Shown: positions 18,857 to 27,610, counted from the first letter of the stretch. The stretch: 34,743 nucleotides of DNA from Anaerolineae bacterium (GCA_025062415.1 JANXAH010000189.1:1-34743); one strand, 5' to 3'. The notes: generated by a model not told the origin, from the sequence alone. A program made the numbers and translations.

Positions 18857-19269
18857 TGCCCAAACGTGTGAAATACCGCAAGCAGATGCGAGGGCGGTTG
18901 AAGGGGAAGGCCAGCCGGGGCAACGAAGTGGCTTTCGGAGAGTATGGTCTGCAGGCCCTGGAGCCGGCCTGGATCACCAGCCGCCAGATTGAGGCCGCCC
19001 GGCGGACCCTGGTCCGTTTCGTCCGCCGGCGCGGGAAATACTGGATCCGAATCTTCCCCGATAAGCCCGTCACGGCGAAGCCCGCCGAGACCCGGATGGG
19101 CAAGGGGAAGGGTCCAGTGGACCACTGGGTCGCCGTGGTGAAGCCCGGCCGCATCCTCTTTGAATTGGCGGGCCTGCCTGAGGATCAGGCCCGGGAGGCG
19201 ATGCGGCTGGCGGCCCACAAATTGCCTATTAAATGCCAGTTTGTGACCCGACAGGAGGTATCGGAGTAA
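18850..19269 (+). CDS. rplP: 50S ribosomal protein L16
   Basis: The 139-aa product matches L16 ([70 protein letters not shown]). L16 helps place tRNA acceptor ends at the peptidyl transferase centre. The start at 18850 gives the standard MLMPKR N-terminus, with GGAG 8 nt upstream. It abuts rpmC with no gap. Confidence 0.98.
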   Translation: MLMPKRVKYRKQMRGRLKGKASRGNEVAFGEYGLQALEPAWITSRQIEAARRTLVRFVRRRGKYWIRIFPDKPVTAKPAETRMGKGKGPVDHWVAVVKPGRILFELAGLPEDQAREAMRLAAHKLPIKCQFVTRQEVSE

Positions 19270-19488
19270 ATGCGGGCAAAAGAGTTGCGAATGTTGACCG
19301 ACGCAGAATTGCGAGCCCGTCTGGAAGAGGCCCGACGGGAACTCTTTGTGTTGCGTCAGGACTGGTATATGAACCGGCTGCAGGACAACAACCGCATCAC
19401 GGCCGTGAAGCGGGATATCGCCCGCATCCTGACCATCCTGCGGGAGCGGGAACTGGCCCGACAGATGGAACAAGGAGGCGCGCAATGA
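19270..19488 (+). CDS. rpmC: 50S ribosomal protein L29
   Basis: The 72-aa helical-hairpin protein matches L29 ([50 protein letters not shown]). It lies near the tunnel exit next to L23. It begins immediately after the rplP stop; GACAGGAGGTATCGGA in the rplP end supplies the ribosome binding site. Its TGA overlaps the rpsQ ATG. Confidence 0.97.
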   Translation: MRAKELRMLTDAELRARLEEARRELFVLRQDWYMNRLQDNNRITAVKRDIARILTILRERELARQMEQGGAQ

Positions 19489-19772
19489 GAGAGCGACGGA
19501 AACGGCTGGTCGGGCGGGTCGTCAGCGATAAGATGCAGAAGACGGTCGTGGTCCAGGTGGAGCGGACCAAGCGTCACCCGCTTTACGGCAAGGTCATCAA
19601 GGTGCGGAAGAAGTTCTACGCCCACGACGAGAACAATGAGTGTCGGGTCGGGGACCTGGTGCGTATCGTGGAATCCCGACCCTTGAGCCGGCTGAAGCGC
19701 TGGGTCGTGGAGGAGATACTGGAGCGGTCCGAACGGCCCGAGGTGGAGATTCGGGAGGAGGTGATCCTATGA
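19485..19772 (+). CDS. rpsQ: 30S ribosomal protein S17
   Basis: The 95-aa OB-fold protein matches S17 ([60 protein letters not shown]). It binds 16S rRNA early in assembly. The ATG at 19485 overlaps the rpmC stop by 4 nt and has AAGGAGG upstream. The acidic C-terminal tail [12 protein letters not shown] is somewhat long. Its TGA overlaps the rplN ATG. Confidence 0.98.
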   Translation: MRERRKRLVGRVVSDKMQKTVVVQVERTKRHPLYGKVIKVRKKFYAHDENNECRVGDLVRIVESRPLSRLKRWVVEEILERSERPEVEIREEVIL

Positions 19773-20140
19773 TCCAGCAGGAGAGCCGCCTTGTAGTTGC
19801 CGACAATACTGGAGCCAAAGAACTTCTCTGTATCCGCGTGCTGGGTGGCTCCAAGCGGCGGTACGGTTATGTTGGCGACGTGATTGTCGCAACGGTCAAG
19901 CAGGCCACTCCCAACGCGATGGTCAAGAAGGGAGATGTGGTCAAGGCCGTGATTGTCCGCACGAAGAAGGAGTACCGCCGCCCCGACGGGTCTACTATTC
20001 GCTTTGACGACAACGCGGCCGTGTTGCTGGATGCCACAGGCACCAATCCGCGCGGCACCCGGGTCTTCGGCCCAGTGGCGCGAGAACTGCGGGATAAGGG
20101 GTTTATGAAGATTATCTCGCTGGCGCCGGAAGTGTTGTAG
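19769..20140 (+). CDS. rplN: 50S ribosomal protein L14
   Basis: The 123-aa product has standard L14 length and motifs: [79 protein letters not shown]. It forms part of the intersubunit bridge to 16S rRNA. The ATG 19769 overlaps the rpsQ stop (ATGA); GGGAGGAGG lies upstream inside rpsQ. Confidence 0.98.
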   Translation: MIQQESRLVVADNTGAKELLCIRVLGGSKRRYGYVGDVIVATVKQATPNAMVKKGDVVKAVIVRTKKEYRRPDGSTIRFDDNAAVLLDATGTNPRGTRVFGPVARELRDKGFMKIISLAPEVL

Positions 20141-20146
20141 GCCGGA

Positions 20147-20188
20147 GGAGTCGGAAGTAGAAGTGGAGTATGGAGTAGGGAGTAGGGG
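20147..20188 (+). repeat. GGAGTAR heptamer repeats before rplX
   Basis: Three contiguous units GGAGTAT (20165), GGAGTAG (20172) and GGAGTAG (20179) follow degraded copies (GGAGTCG at 20147, GAAGTAG at 20154). A separate canonical site, AAGGAGG at about 20193, stands between the array and the rplX start, so the array is not needed for ribosome binding here. Confidence 0.75.
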
Positions 20189-20203
20189 AATTAAGGAGGA
20201 GCA

Positions 20204-20527
20204 ATGGGCGTTCGGGTGAAGAAGGGAGATACGGTGGAGGTCATCGCCGGGGACGACCGGGGCCAGCGTGGGCAGGTGCTGCGCGTGCTGCCCAAGGAGA
20301 ACCGGGTGGTGGTCTCCGGCGTGAACCTGGTCAAGAAACACCAGCGCCCGGTCCGCGCTGGTCGGGGCCAGATTCAACCGGGTATCATTCAGTTTGAGGC
20401 ACCGATCCATATTTCCAACGTGATGCCGGTCTGCCCCCACTGCAAGGAGCCCACGCGGGTGGGTTTCAACCGGTCGGAGGACGGGCGCAAGGTGCGGATT
20501 TGCAAGCGCTGCAATCAAACCTTTTAA
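20204..20527 (+). CDS. rplX: 50S ribosomal protein L24, zinc-ribbon form
   Basis: The 107-aa product has the KOW motif [19 protein letters not shown] at the start and an intact four-cysteine zinc site in the second half (Cys77, Cys80, Cys100, Cys103), a form lost in many bacteria. L24 starts 50S assembly and lies near the tunnel exit. AAGGAGG lies 5-6 nt upstream of ATG 20204. Confidence 0.98.
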   Translation: MGVRVKKGDTVEVIAGDDRGQRGQVLRVLPKENRVVVSGVNLVKKHQRPVRAGRGQIQPGIIQFEAPIHISNVMPVCPHCKEPTRVGFNRSEDGRKVRICKRCNQTF

Positions 20528-20559
20528 AACTCGCCATCTCGTCAACTCGCAATCTCGCA
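20528..20559 (+). repeat. 16-bp tandem duplication (AACTCGC/ATCTCG) before rplE
   Basis: Two 16-bp units, 20528-20543 and 20544-20559, share 14 of 16 bases. Inside each, AACTCGC is followed by NATCTCG, i.e. two 7-bp sub-units plus 2 bases, so this is another heptamer-derived family. It starts right at the rplX stop and fills the gap up to the weak AGGTGA site before rplE. Confidence 0.7.
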
Positions 20560-20568
20560 GGTGAACCT

Positions 20569-21111
20569 ATGCAACGACTGCAGGCACTTTATCGGGAACA
20601 TGTGCGGCCGACTCTGATGAGGGAGTTCGGGTACCGCAACATTATGGAAGTCCCGCGGATTCGGAAGGTTGTCATCAACATTGGGATGGGGGAGGCCCTG
20701 GACAATCCCAAGGCTCTGGACTATGCAGTGCAGGACCTGGCGACGATCACGGGCCAGCGGCCGGTCATCACCAAGGCGCGCAAGTCCATCGCCGGGTTCA
20801 AACTGCGCGCGGGCCGGCCTATCGGCGTGATGGTCACGCTGCGGGGCGAGCGGATGTGGGCCTTTCTGGACCGGCTTTTCAACATCGCTCTTCCCCGGCA
20901 GCGGGACTTCCGGGGGGTGCCCGACTCTTCCTTTGACGGGCGCGGCAACTACACGCTGGGGCTTCGGGAGCAGTTGCTCTTCCCAGAGATTGACTACGAC
21001 AAGATTGACAAAGTCCGGGGGATGGAGGTCACCATCGTGACCACCGCGAAGACGGACCAGGAGGCCAAGCGGCTGCTGGAACTCTTGGGAATGCCCTTCC
21101 GGCGGCGGTAG
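20569..21111 (+). CDS. rplE: 50S ribosomal protein L5
   Basis: The 180-aa product matches L5 ([76 protein letters not shown]). L5 binds 5S rRNA in the central protuberance. ATG 20569 matches the family start; the frame is open back to 20500 inside rplX but that part is not native. A 340-bp gap with one unknown ORF follows, where rpsZ would normally be adjacent. Confidence 0.98.
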   Translation: MQRLQALYREHVRPTLMREFGYRNIMEVPRIRKVVINIGMGEALDNPKALDYAVQDLATITGQRPVITKARKSIAGFKLRAGRPIGVMVTLRGERMWAFLDRLFNIALPRQRDFRGVPDSSFDGRGNYTLGLREQLLFPEIDYDKIDKVRGMEVTIVTTAKTDQEAKRLLELLGMPFRRR

Positions 21112-21124
21112 GGAGTCGGAGAGC

Positions 21125-21412
21125 ATGCGGGGGGTCCCGTGCTCCTATCGTAGTAGTGGCTGTACGCGATCCCCCGCCGGTGAAGTGGCATGGATTATCA
21201 CGGCCTGTTTGGTCCGTCGGCTGATCGGTGGGGAAGACGAGATTATCGCCCGACCCAATCCGGAGACGGGCCAGATTGAGAATCTGGAGGTTTTGTTTTG
21301 CACCGCCCGCCTGCTGCGGCGGGAATGGTTCTCGGTACCGGTTACAGCCGACTTGCGGCTGATTCCTTCACCAGCAGAGGTGGCTGAAGCGGCGGAAACA
21401 GACCGCCGATAA
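21125..21412 (+). CDS. Hypothetical small protein inserted between rplE and rpsZ
   Basis: A 95-aa frame starting at ATG 21125 with GGGAG and CGGAGAG upstream, on the same strand as its neighbours. From about residue 22 the sequence looks like a folded protein: AWIITACLVRRLIGGEDEII, ARPNPETGQIENLEVLF, ARLLRREWFSVPVTADLRLI. It ends in Ala/Glu-rich residues. The first 20 residues are poorer and the true start may be GTG near 21188. I do not recognise a family. L5 and S14 are normally adjacent, so this is an accessory insertion in the spc cluster, possibly a real gene of this lineage. Confidence 0.5.
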   Translation: MRGVPCSYRSSGCTRSPAGEVAWIITACLVRRLIGGEDEIIARPNPETGQIENLEVLFCTARLLRREWFSVPVTADLRLIPSPAEVAEAAETDRR

Positions 21413-21451
21413 GAAGCGGATGGAATCTTTTCGGAGTGGGGTGGAGCGAGG

Positions 21452-21634
21452 ATGTCCAAAAAATGCATGCCCTATCGGGAGTTGAGACGGAAGTATAAGG
21501 TGCAGGTGCGAAACCGCTGCAAGCGGTGCGGGCGCCCGCGCGGATATTACCGGAAGTTCGGGCTCTGTCGGATCTGCCTGCGGGAACTGGCGCTGCAGGG
21601 CCTGATCCCCGGTTTAGCAAAAGCCAGTTGGTAA
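21452..21634 (+). CDS. rpsZ: 30S ribosomal protein S14, zinc-binding type Z
   Basis: The 60-aa product is the short S14 with a Cys4 zinc site (Cys23, Cys26, Cys39, Cys42) and the family end [17 protein letters not shown]. It sits in the 30S head near S3, S10 and S19. GGAGCGAGG upstream of ATG 21452 gives a fair ribosome binding site. Confidence 0.98.
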   Translation: MSKKCMPYRELRRKYKVQVRNRCKRCGRPRGYYRKFGLCRICLRELALQGLIPGLAKASW

Positions 21635-21646
21635 GGTGATGGACCG

Positions 21647-22060
21647 ATGACGGTGACAGATCCGATTGCCGATATGTTGACCCGGATTCGCAACGCTCTG
21701 GCCGTGGGGCACCCCACGGTGGAGATGCCCTCTTCCAAGATGAAGGTCGCGATCGCCAAGATTTTGAAGGAAGAGGGATATATTGAGGATTACCAGGTCA
21801 AGGAGTACCCGGAGCAGCCGCGCTATCGCCTGGTGATCCGGCTCAAGTATGTTGGGGAGAGGAGAAAGCGTCGGCCGGTCATCCAGGGGCTGAAGCGGGT
21901 GAGCAAGCCCGGTCGTCGCATCTATACCCGTGCTGCCGACATCCCCTGGGTGAAAAGTGGAATGGGGATCGCTATCCTCTCTACCCCGAAGGGGATTATG
22001 ACCGGGGAACAGGCCCGGCGGCTGCGGGTCGGTGGTGAGGTCATCTGTTACGTCTGGTAG
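21647..22060 (+). CDS. rpsH: 30S ribosomal protein S8
   Basis: The 137-aa product matches S8 ([30 protein letters not shown] in pieces, [44 protein letters not shown]). It binds helix 21 of 16S rRNA and in E. coli represses the spc operon. It begins 12 nt after rpsZ with a weak AGGTGATGG site and ends 8 nt before rplF. Confidence 0.98.
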   Translation: MTVTDPIADMLTRIRNALAVGHPTVEMPSSKMKVAIAKILKEEGYIEDYQVKEYPEQPRYRLVIRLKYVGERRKRRPVIQGLKRVSKPGRRIYTRAADIPWVKSGMGIAILSTPKGIMTGEQARRLRVGGEVICYVW

Positions 22061-22068
22061 GAGGAGCG

Positions 22069-22644
22069 ATGTCCCGAATTGGTCGGATGCCGATCCCCCT
22101 TCCCCCGGGGGTCAGTGTGGAGATTCAGGGGAGTCAGGTTACTGTACGGGGCCCGAAGGGGACACTGACTCGGACCTTTGACCCGGATATGCGCATCGTC
22201 CTGGAGGATAAGACACTTCGGGTCTACCGGCCCACGGATTCTCGCCGTCATCGGGCCCTGCACGGCCTGACTCGCGCTCTTCTGGCGAATATGGTGGCCG
22301 GGGTTTCCCAGGGCTATCAGAAGCAACTGGAGATCCGCGGTGTGGGGTACCGCGCCGAGCGCCAGGCCGACGGGTCGCTGGTGATGTACCTGGGCTTTTC
22401 CCATCCCGTGCGTGTCCGCCCGCCGGAGGGGATCACCTTTGAGGTGGATCCCAAGACCAATGTGATCACCGTCCGGGGAATTGACAAGGAACTGGTCGGG
22501 CGGGTCGCGGCGGAGATTCGCGCCTGGCGCCCTGCTGATCCCTACCTGGGCAAGGGCCTCCGGTACCTGGGCGAGCAGATTCGCCAGAAGGCCGGTAAGG
22601 CGGGCAAGGCCGGCAAAGGCGGCAAGGGGAAAGGGAAGAAGTAG
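22069..22644 (+). CDS. rplF: 50S ribosomal protein L6
   Basis: The 191-aa product has both L6 repeats (MSRIGRMPIPLPPGVSVEIQ, VTVRGPKGTL; ITVRGIDKELVGRVAAEIRAWRPADPYLGKGLRY in pieces). L6 lies at the base of the L7/L12 stalk by the sarcin-ricin loop. After the usual end there is a simple Lys/Gly/Ala tail, from KAGKAGKAG onward. TAGGAGGAGCG precedes ATG 22069. The coding end runs into heptamer repeats. Confidence 0.98.
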   Translation: MSRIGRMPIPLPPGVSVEIQGSQVTVRGPKGTLTRTFDPDMRIVLEDKTLRVYRPTDSRRHRALHGLTRALLANMVAGVSQGYQKQLEIRGVGYRAERQADGSLVMYLGFSHPVRVRPPEGITFEVDPKTNVITVRGIDKELVGRVAAEIRAWRPADPYLGKGLRYLGEQIRQKAGKAGKAGKGGKGKGKK

Positions 22645-22700
22645 GAGTTTGGAGTAGGGAGTAAGGAGTTAGGGAGTAAGGAGTAAGGAGTAAGGAGTAT
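22644..22700 (+). repeat. GGAGTAR heptamer array running into the rplR start codon
   Basis: Units from 22644: GGAGTTT, GGAGTAG, GGAGTAA, GGAGTTA, one extra G, then GGAGTAA (22673), GGAGTAA, GGAGTAA and GGAGTAT (22694-22700). The final unit contributes the A and T of the rplR ATG. Its own GGAG is too close to the start to serve, so the unit before it (22687) supplies the ribosome binding site at 8-nt spacing. Confidence 0.88.
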
Positions 22701-23064
22701 GGGGGAAAAGGATCGCCGTCTGGGACGGTTGCGACGGAAGAAGCACGTGCGCAAGAAGGTGTTCGGCACTCCCGAGCGCCCGCGTCTGAACGTTTTCCGC
22801 AGCCTGCGTCACATCTACGCGCAGGTGATTGACGACACGATCGGACATACGCTGGTCGCAGCATCCACCCTGGAGCCGGAGATTCGGGAGCAGATTGTGG
22901 GACTCCGGAAGACGGACCAGGCGCGGGTGGTGGGGAAGGTCCTGGCCGCGCGCGCCCTGGCAAAGGGCATCACCAAGGTGGTCTTTGACCGGGCCGGGTA
23001 CAAATACCACGGCCGGGTCAAGGCCCTGGCCGACGGCGCCCGGGAGGGCGGGTTGGACTTTTAG
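22699..23064 (+). CDS. rplR: 50S ribosomal protein L18
   Basis: The 121-aa product matches L18 ([26 protein letters not shown] in pieces, [41 protein letters not shown]). L18 carries 5S rRNA into the 50S subunit with L5. Its ATG is formed partly by the last heptamer repeat, so repeat growth or loss upstream would shift only the number of ribosome-binding-like sites, not the frame. Confidence 0.98.
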   Translation: MGEKDRRLGRLRRKKHVRKKVFGTPERPRLNVFRSLRHIYAQVIDDTIGHTLVAASTLEPEIREQIVGLRKTDQARVVGKVLAARALAKGITKVVFDRAGYKYHGRVKALADGAREGGLDF

Positions 23065-23087
23065 ATCACCACAGGAGGCTCTGACGA

Positions 23088-23624
23088 ATGGAGGAACTGG
23101 AACAAGAGTTTGAGTTTGTCCGAGGCGCGACAGGATACGACGAGCGGGTCGTGGAGATCAAGCGCGTCGCGAAGGTGATCAAGGGTGGCCGCCGGTTCGC
23201 CTTCCGAGTCACCGCCGTCGTCGGGGACCGGAACGGACGGGTCGGCATCGGCGTGGGCAAGGCCCGCGCTGTCCCCGACGCTATTCGTAAGGCGACGGAA
23301 CGGGCCCGGGCATCTATGATCACGGTCCCCCTGGTGGGCCGGACCATTCCCCACGACGCGATCGGGAAGTGCGGAGGCGCGAAGGTGTTGATTAAGCCCG
23401 CGTCGCCGGGCACGGGCGTCATCGCCGGCGGCGGTGTGCGTGCCGTGCTGGAAGCCGCGGGGATCCAGGACGTGCTGACCAAATCCCTGGGCAGTTCCAC
23501 GATGCTGAATGTGGTGCGGGCCACGCTGGAGGCCCTCAAGCAACTGCGTTCGCCAGAGGAACTGAGTCGGGAACGGGGGCTCCCTGAAACCCGAACAATG
23601 CCCTTCTGGATGAGAGGACGATGA
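23088..23624 (+). CDS. rpsE: 30S ribosomal protein S5
   Basis: The 178-aa product has the S5 double-stranded RNA binding part ([36 protein letters not shown]) and the C-terminal domain ([41 protein letters not shown]). It helps keep decoding accurate and lines the mRNA entry. CACAGGAGG lies upstream. Its TGA overlaps the rpmD ATG by 4 nt. Confidence 0.98.
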   Translation: MEELEQEFEFVRGATGYDERVVEIKRVAKVIKGGRRFAFRVTAVVGDRNGRVGIGVGKARAVPDAIRKATERARASMITVPLVGRTIPHDAIGKCGGAKVLIKPASPGTGVIAGGGVRAVLEAAGIQDVLTKSLGSSTMLNVVRATLEALKQLRSPEELSRERGLPETRTMPFWMRGR

Positions 23625-23818
23625 GCGGAAAAGAGCGGTATCTGAAAATTACTCTGGTTCGCAGTCCGATCGGCTACGCAAAGGACCAGAAGGCGACGGT
23701 GCGGGCCCTGGGCCTGCGCCGGATGCATCAGACGGTCCTGCAGGCGGATACACCCACGATTCGGGGTATGGTGGCGAAGATTCAGCATCTGGTGAGAGTG
23801 GAAGAGGTGGAAGGATGA
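23621..23818 (+). CDS. rpmD: 50S ribosomal protein L30
   Basis: The 65-aa product matches L30 ([55 protein letters not shown] in pieces). It is a small peripheral 50S protein absent from some lineages. Both ends overlap their neighbours by 4 nt (ATGA), so it is translated by coupling between rpsE and rplO. Confidence 0.97.
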   Translation: MSGKERYLKITLVRSPIGYAKDQKATVRALGLRRMHQTVLQADTPTIRGMVAKIQHLVRVEEVEG

Positions 23819-24294
23819 AACTGCACGAGTTGCAGCCGGCCGAGGGCTCCAAAAAGCGCCGCAAGCGGGTGGGCCGCGGCATCGCTGCCGGTCAGGGCAA
23901 GACTGCCGGGCGCGGTACCAAAGGGCAGAAGGCCCGGAGCGGTGCCAGCATCCCTCCGTACTTTGAGGGTGGTCAATTGCCGCTGGTCCGGAGGCTTCCC
24001 TTCGCGCGGGGCGTGGGGTTCCGGAATCCCTGGCGGGTCCGGTTTGAGCCGGTCAACGTGGACCGCTTGAAGCGGTTTGCTCCCGGCTCCGTCGTTACGC
24101 CGCAGGAACTGGCCGATGCGGGCCTCATCCCCGATCCGGACGACCTGGTTGTCATCCTGGGGCAGGGGGAAATAGATCGGCCGCTGACGGTGAAGGCCCA
24201 TCGGTTCTCCGCCAGCGCACGGGCCAAGATTGAGGCCGCGGGCGGCACGGTGGAGGTGTTGCCTTGGCAGCGGGGCGGCTATCGGACGCGGTAA
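23815..24294 (+). CDS. rplO: 50S ribosomal protein L15
   Basis: The 159-aa product begins [20 protein letters not shown] and has the glycine-rich rRNA-contacting arm [21 protein letters not shown], then [16 protein letters not shown]15 is a late assembly protein of the 50S. The ATG overlaps the rpmD stop; GGTGGAAGG upstream serves as binding site. A gene-free 105-bp gap without clear promoter separates it from secY. Confidence 0.98.
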   Translation: MKLHELQPAEGSKKRRKRVGRGIAAGQGKTAGRGTKGQKARSGASIPPYFEGGQLPLVRRLPFARGVGFRNPWRVRFEPVNVDRLKRFAPGSVVTPQELADAGLIPDPDDLVVILGQGEIDRPLTVKAHRFSASARAKIEAAGGTVEVLPWQRGGYRTR

Positions 24295-24399
24295 CGGCAG
24301 CGATCAATGAAGCCAATCCGTCTTTCGGGGCCGCCCGAGGGCAGTTGCGATATCAGGGAGTTGTTGAACGTAGAAAAAACGACAGCGTAAGGAGCGCCG

Positions 24400-25719
24400 A
24401 TGATTCAGGCTGTACGTGATGCCCTGAGATTGCCGGACCTGCGGCGGCGGATTTTCTACACCCTGCTGATCCTGGTCATCTTCCGCGCCGCGTCCCATGT
24501 CCCGGTTCCGGGGATTGACCGGGAGGCTCTGCGGAGTCTGACCGGCGGGGCGGCCCAACTGGTCAGCCTGCTGGACCTGCTCTCTGGCGGGGCGGTCGCC
24601 GAATACTCGGTGCTGGCCAGCGGCGTCTATCCTTACATCACAGCGTCCATCATCTTCCAGTTGCTGATCCCGGTCATCCCGGCGCTGAAGCGACTGGCGG
24701 AGGAGGAAGGGGAGGCGGGCCGCCGGAAGCTCAACCAGTGGACCTATCTGGCGACGGTCCCGCTGGCGATGCTCCAGGCCTGGGGGCAGGCGCAGTTCTT
24801 CAACGCGGTAGCGGCGCGCCCGGTTCTGCCCAATTTTGGCTTTGACCGACCCGAGAACATCCTGCCAACCATATCCGTCCTGGTCGCGATGACCGCAGGG
24901 ACGATGTTCGCCATCTGGCTGGGCAGCCTGATCACCGAACAGGGAATCGGCAACGGCATTTCTATGATCATCTTTGGTGGTATCGTTGCCCAGATACCGT
25001 ACAACGTCTCCCGGATCTACACCAGTGACGGGTTTCTGGGGCTCCTCTTCTTCCTGATCATTACAGCGTTGGTTGTCTTCGTTATCGTCTACATCCAGGA
25101 AGGAGAACGGCGGATCCCAGTCCAGTATGGGAAGCGGGTGCGGGGCCGGCGGATGTACGGCGGCGGCAGCACCTACATCCCGCTGCGGGTCAATATGGCG
25201 GGAATGATCCCCCTCATCTTTGCCCAGTCGTTCCTGACGTTCCCGGCGGTCATCGCTCAGTTCTTTGTCAACTCGGGGAACCCGGGCGTGGCGCGGGCGG
25301 CCGCGGACATTATGAACTTCTTCAGCGGCCACACCGTAGAGTGGTACACCACGCTGATTTACGCCGTTCTTTACTTCGCCGCGGTCGTCGGGTTTACGTA
25401 TTTCTACACGTTCGTCCTGGTAGAACAACAGAACCTGCCGGAGAACCTGCAAAAATACGGTGGGTTTATTCCCGGTATCCGGCCCGGCAAACAGACGGCC
25501 GACTACATCAACAGCATCTATAAACGCATCACTCTCTTCGGGGCGCTGTTCCTGGGAGGGGTTGCGGTTCTGCCTTTCATCATCCAGCTGCTGCTGGAGA
25601 CCAACGTCCTGCTGATCACGTCCGCCGGTTTGCTCATCGTTGTCGGTGTCGTGGTGGACACGATGCGGCAACTGGAGGCCCAGTTGCTGATGCGGCACTA
25701 CGAAGGCTTCATCCGATAA
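24400..25719 (+). CDS. secY: Protein translocase subunit SecY
   Basis: The 439-aa integral membrane protein has about ten transmembrane segments, the plug/early region RAASHVPVPGID, the segment IWLGSLITEQGIGNGISMIIFGGI, the cytosolic loop RRIPVQYGKRVRGRRMYGGG that binds SecA and ribosomes, and FIPGIRPGKQTADYI. It forms the channel for export and membrane insertion. TAAGGAGCGCC upstream of ATG 24400 supports the start. It is followed by adk and map, the usual end of the spc cluster. Confidence 0.98.
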   Translation: MIQAVRDALRLPDLRRRIFYTLLILVIFRAASHVPVPGIDREALRSLTGGAAQLVSLLDLLSGGAVAEYSVLASGVYPYITASIIFQLLIPVIPALKRLAEEEGEAGRRKLNQWTYLATVPLAMLQAWGQAQFFNAVAARPVLPNFGFDRPENILPTISVLVAMTAGTMFAIWLGSLITEQGIGNGISMIIFGGIVAQIPYNVSRIYTSDGFLGLLFFLIITALVVFVIVYIQEGERRIPVQYGKRVRGRRMYGGGSTYIPLRVNMAGMIPLIFAQSFLTFPAVIAQFFVNSGNPGVARAAADIMNFFSGHTVEWYTTLIYAVLYFAAVVGFTYFYTFVLVEQQNLPENLQKYGGFIPGIRPGKQTADYINSIYKRITLFGALFLGGVAVLPFIIQLLLETNVLLITSAGLLIVVGVVVDTMRQLEAQLLMRHYEGFIR

Positions 25720-25765
25720 ATAGTGCTGTGTTTTGGATTCTTTTCTGACAGGAGCGCCGCGCTGT

Positions 25766-26428
25766 ATGGGTTGTCGCATTGTCCTTCTGGGCATGCCCGG
25801 AGCGGGAAAGGGGACTCAGGCCGACCTGTTGGCCCAGGCCCTGGGAGTCCCCCACGTCGCCAGCGGCGACCTGTTCCGGGAGCACCTTGAAAAGGGGACG
25901 GAGTTGGGCCGACTGGCCCGCTCGTATATAGACCGGGGCGACCTGGTGCCCGACGAGGTGACCATCGGCATGGTGGCCGAGCGGCTCTCCCGCCCCGACT
26001 GCGCGTCCGGGTTCATTCTGGATGGCTTTCCCCGAACGGTGCCTCAAGCGGAGGCGCTGGACCGGTTGTTGAGGGAACGGGGGGTGGCGCTGGACGCCGT
26101 CGCCTACATCCGGGTGCGGGAGGAGGTGGCCCTGGCTCGGTTGGCGGGCCGCTGGACCTGCCGGCAGTGTGGGGCGGTCTTCCACACCCTCTTCAACCCA
26201 CCTCGGCAGGCCGGTGTCTGTGACATCTGCGGTGGCGAACTCTATCAGCGGTCCGACGAAACCGAGGAGGCCCACCGCCGTCGGCTCAAAGTCTACCAGG
26301 AGCAGACATCTCCGCTGATAGACTACTACCGCCGGGCTGGCCTGCTGGTGGAGATAGACGGTGAGCAGTCCATAGAGGACGTCCAGGCCGATCTGCGGGC
26401 GGCGGTGGAAGTGGCCTGCGGCCGATGA
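25766..26428 (+). CDS. adk: Adenylate kinase, zinc-LID form
   Basis: The 220-aa enzyme converts ATP + AMP to 2 ADP. It has the P-loop GMPGAGKGT (9-17), the AMP site SGDLFREHL, GFILDGFPRT (82-91), and a long LID with four cysteines (Cys132, Cys135, Cys152, Cys155) for structural zinc, a form common in Gram-positive bacteria and thermophiles. ATG 25766 is chosen by family N-terminus; AGGAG stands 11 nt upstream, and an in-frame TTG at 25733 would add 11 unrelated residues. Its end overlaps map by 4 nt. Confidence 0.97.
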   Translation: MGCRIVLLGMPGAGKGTQADLLAQALGVPHVASGDLFREHLEKGTELGRLARSYIDRGDLVPDEVTIGMVAERLSRPDCASGFILDGFPRTVPQAEALDRLLRERGVALDAVAYIRVREEVALARLAGRWTCRQCGAVFHTLFNPPRQAGVCDICGGELYQRSDETEEAHRRRLKVYQEQTSPLIDYYRRAGLLVEIDGEQSIEDVQADLRAAVEVACGR

Positions 26429-27186
26429 TCCATCTCAAGACTCCCGCCGAAATTGAAAAAATGCGGCAGGCAGGCCGCATCGTCGCCGAGGTTCTGCAGC
26501 GGATGCGGGAGTGGGTGGCCCCCGGCGTGACCACCGGCGAACTGAACCGGCGGGCCGAAGAACTGATCCGCCAGAGGGGCGGTATCCCCTCTTTTAAGGG
26601 GTATCCGCCAGGAAGTCGGCACCCGTTCCCGGCGGTTATCTGCACCTCGGTGAACGAGGAACTGGTCCACGGGATTCCTGGCCCCCGGGTTCTGAAGGAA
26701 GGGGACATCATCAGTATAGATGTCGGTGTCATTTACGACGGTTATCATGGGGACGCGGGAATCACGCTCCCGGTGGGGGAAATCAGCCCGGAGGCCCGGC
26801 GTCTGCTGGAGGTGACAGAGGCGGCCCTCTATGCGGGCATCGCCCAGGCCCGGGCAGGCAATCGTGTGGGCGATATTTCTGCAGCCATCCAGCGGACAGC
26901 GGAGTCGGCGGGCTACAGTGTGGTCCGGGAATACACCGGCCACGGCATTGGCCGCCGGATGCACGAGGAGCCTCAAGTCCCCAACTGGGGGGAGCCTGGC
27001 CAGGGGCCGCTCCTGCGGGCTGGGATGACCCTGGCCATTGAGGCGATGGTTCTGCAGGGGGCTCCCCAGGTCCGGACGCTGGAGGACCACTGGACTGTCG
27101 TCTCCGTGGATGGCAAACTGACGGCCTACTTTGAACACACCGTCCTGGTCCGGGACGGGGAGCCGGAGATTTTAACACAGTTGTAG
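26425..27186 (+). CDS. map: Methionine aminopeptidase, type I
   Basis: The 253-aa enzyme removes the N-terminal Met from nascent proteins. All five metal ligands are seen: Asp99 and Asp110 (SIDVG, HGDAG), His173 (TGHGIG), Glu206 (IEAM) and Glu237 (FEHT); His82 in VHGIP is the usual substrate-binding His. It has no N-terminal zinc extension. The ATG overlaps the adk stop. infA, which usually follows map, is absent. Confidence 0.98.
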   Translation: MIHLKTPAEIEKMRQAGRIVAEVLQRMREWVAPGVTTGELNRRAEELIRQRGGIPSFKGYPPGSRHPFPAVICTSVNEELVHGIPGPRVLKEGDIISIDVGVIYDGYHGDAGITLPVGEISPEARRLLEVTEAALYAGIAQARAGNRVGDISAAIQRTAESAGYSVVREYTGHGIGRRMHEEPQVPNWGEPGQGPLLRAGMTLAIEAMVLQGAPQVRTLEDHWTVVSVDGKLTAYFEHTVLVRDGEPEILTQL

Positions 27187-27486
27187 GGGATGAGCCCCAA
27201 GATCTTGCAGACTGGCCCTCTTGTTTTCTGGTTTCATAGTTACGATGCTCGCTACGAAGCGCGAGCGAGTGTTCATTGGGCAGGGGTACTCCAGATGACC
27301 GAAATGATGCCAAAATCTGGTTAGAACCGGAGATTGAGGTGGCGCGGGTTGGACGTACCCTGAGATAGGGAAGGGTTGCGACGAACCCTACTATGATTTA
27401 GCAATACCGTCAGTTTTGCTGGACCAGGGGGATATCTACAGGGGAAAGGTTTCTGGGTTCTTTGAGGTTCAAACTAAGGAGGTCAG
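27187..27486. other. map-rpmJ gap lacking infA, with a possible gene remnant
   Basis: This 300-bp gap occupies the normal place of infA. No frame shows the IF1 OB-fold signature. A short frame at 27294-27365 reads DDRNDAKIWLEPEIEVARVG and stops, which resembles part of the DUF4160 family (a small protein often next to DUF2442 partners); the upstream part does not fit, so it would be a fragment. A GCTCGC/GCGAGC inverted pair lies near 27247-27266 and a GGGTT/AACCC hairpin near 27373-27388. The base composition is less GC-rich than in the flanking genes. No firm promoter is seen. Confidence 0.45.
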
Positions 27487-27600
27487 ATGAAAGTTTCGCC
27501 GTCTGTCAAACGACGCTGTCCAAAGTGCAAAATTATCCGCCGCAAGGGTGTGGTTCGGGTCATCTGCGAGAACCCGAAGCACAAGCAGCGGCAGGGGTGA
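27487..27600 (+). CDS. rpmJ: 50S ribosomal protein L36, zinc-binding form
   Basis: This 37-aa gene encodes a complete L36: [19 protein letters not shown], then [18 protein letters not shown]. The zinc ligands Cys11, Cys14, Cys27 and His32 are all present. L36 binds 23S rRNA late in 50S assembly. AAGGAGG lies 4 nt before ATG 27487. The neighbours rpsM, rpsK and rpsD confirm the start of the alpha cluster. Confidence 0.97.
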   Translation: MKVSPSVKRRCPKCKIIRRKGVVRVICENPKHKQRQG

Positions 27601-27610
27601 GAGCGTTTCC

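Noticed and set aside
27187-27486. Hidden or frameshifted infA
   Set aside because: No frame contains IF1-like strings and the remaining length shows unrelated composition.
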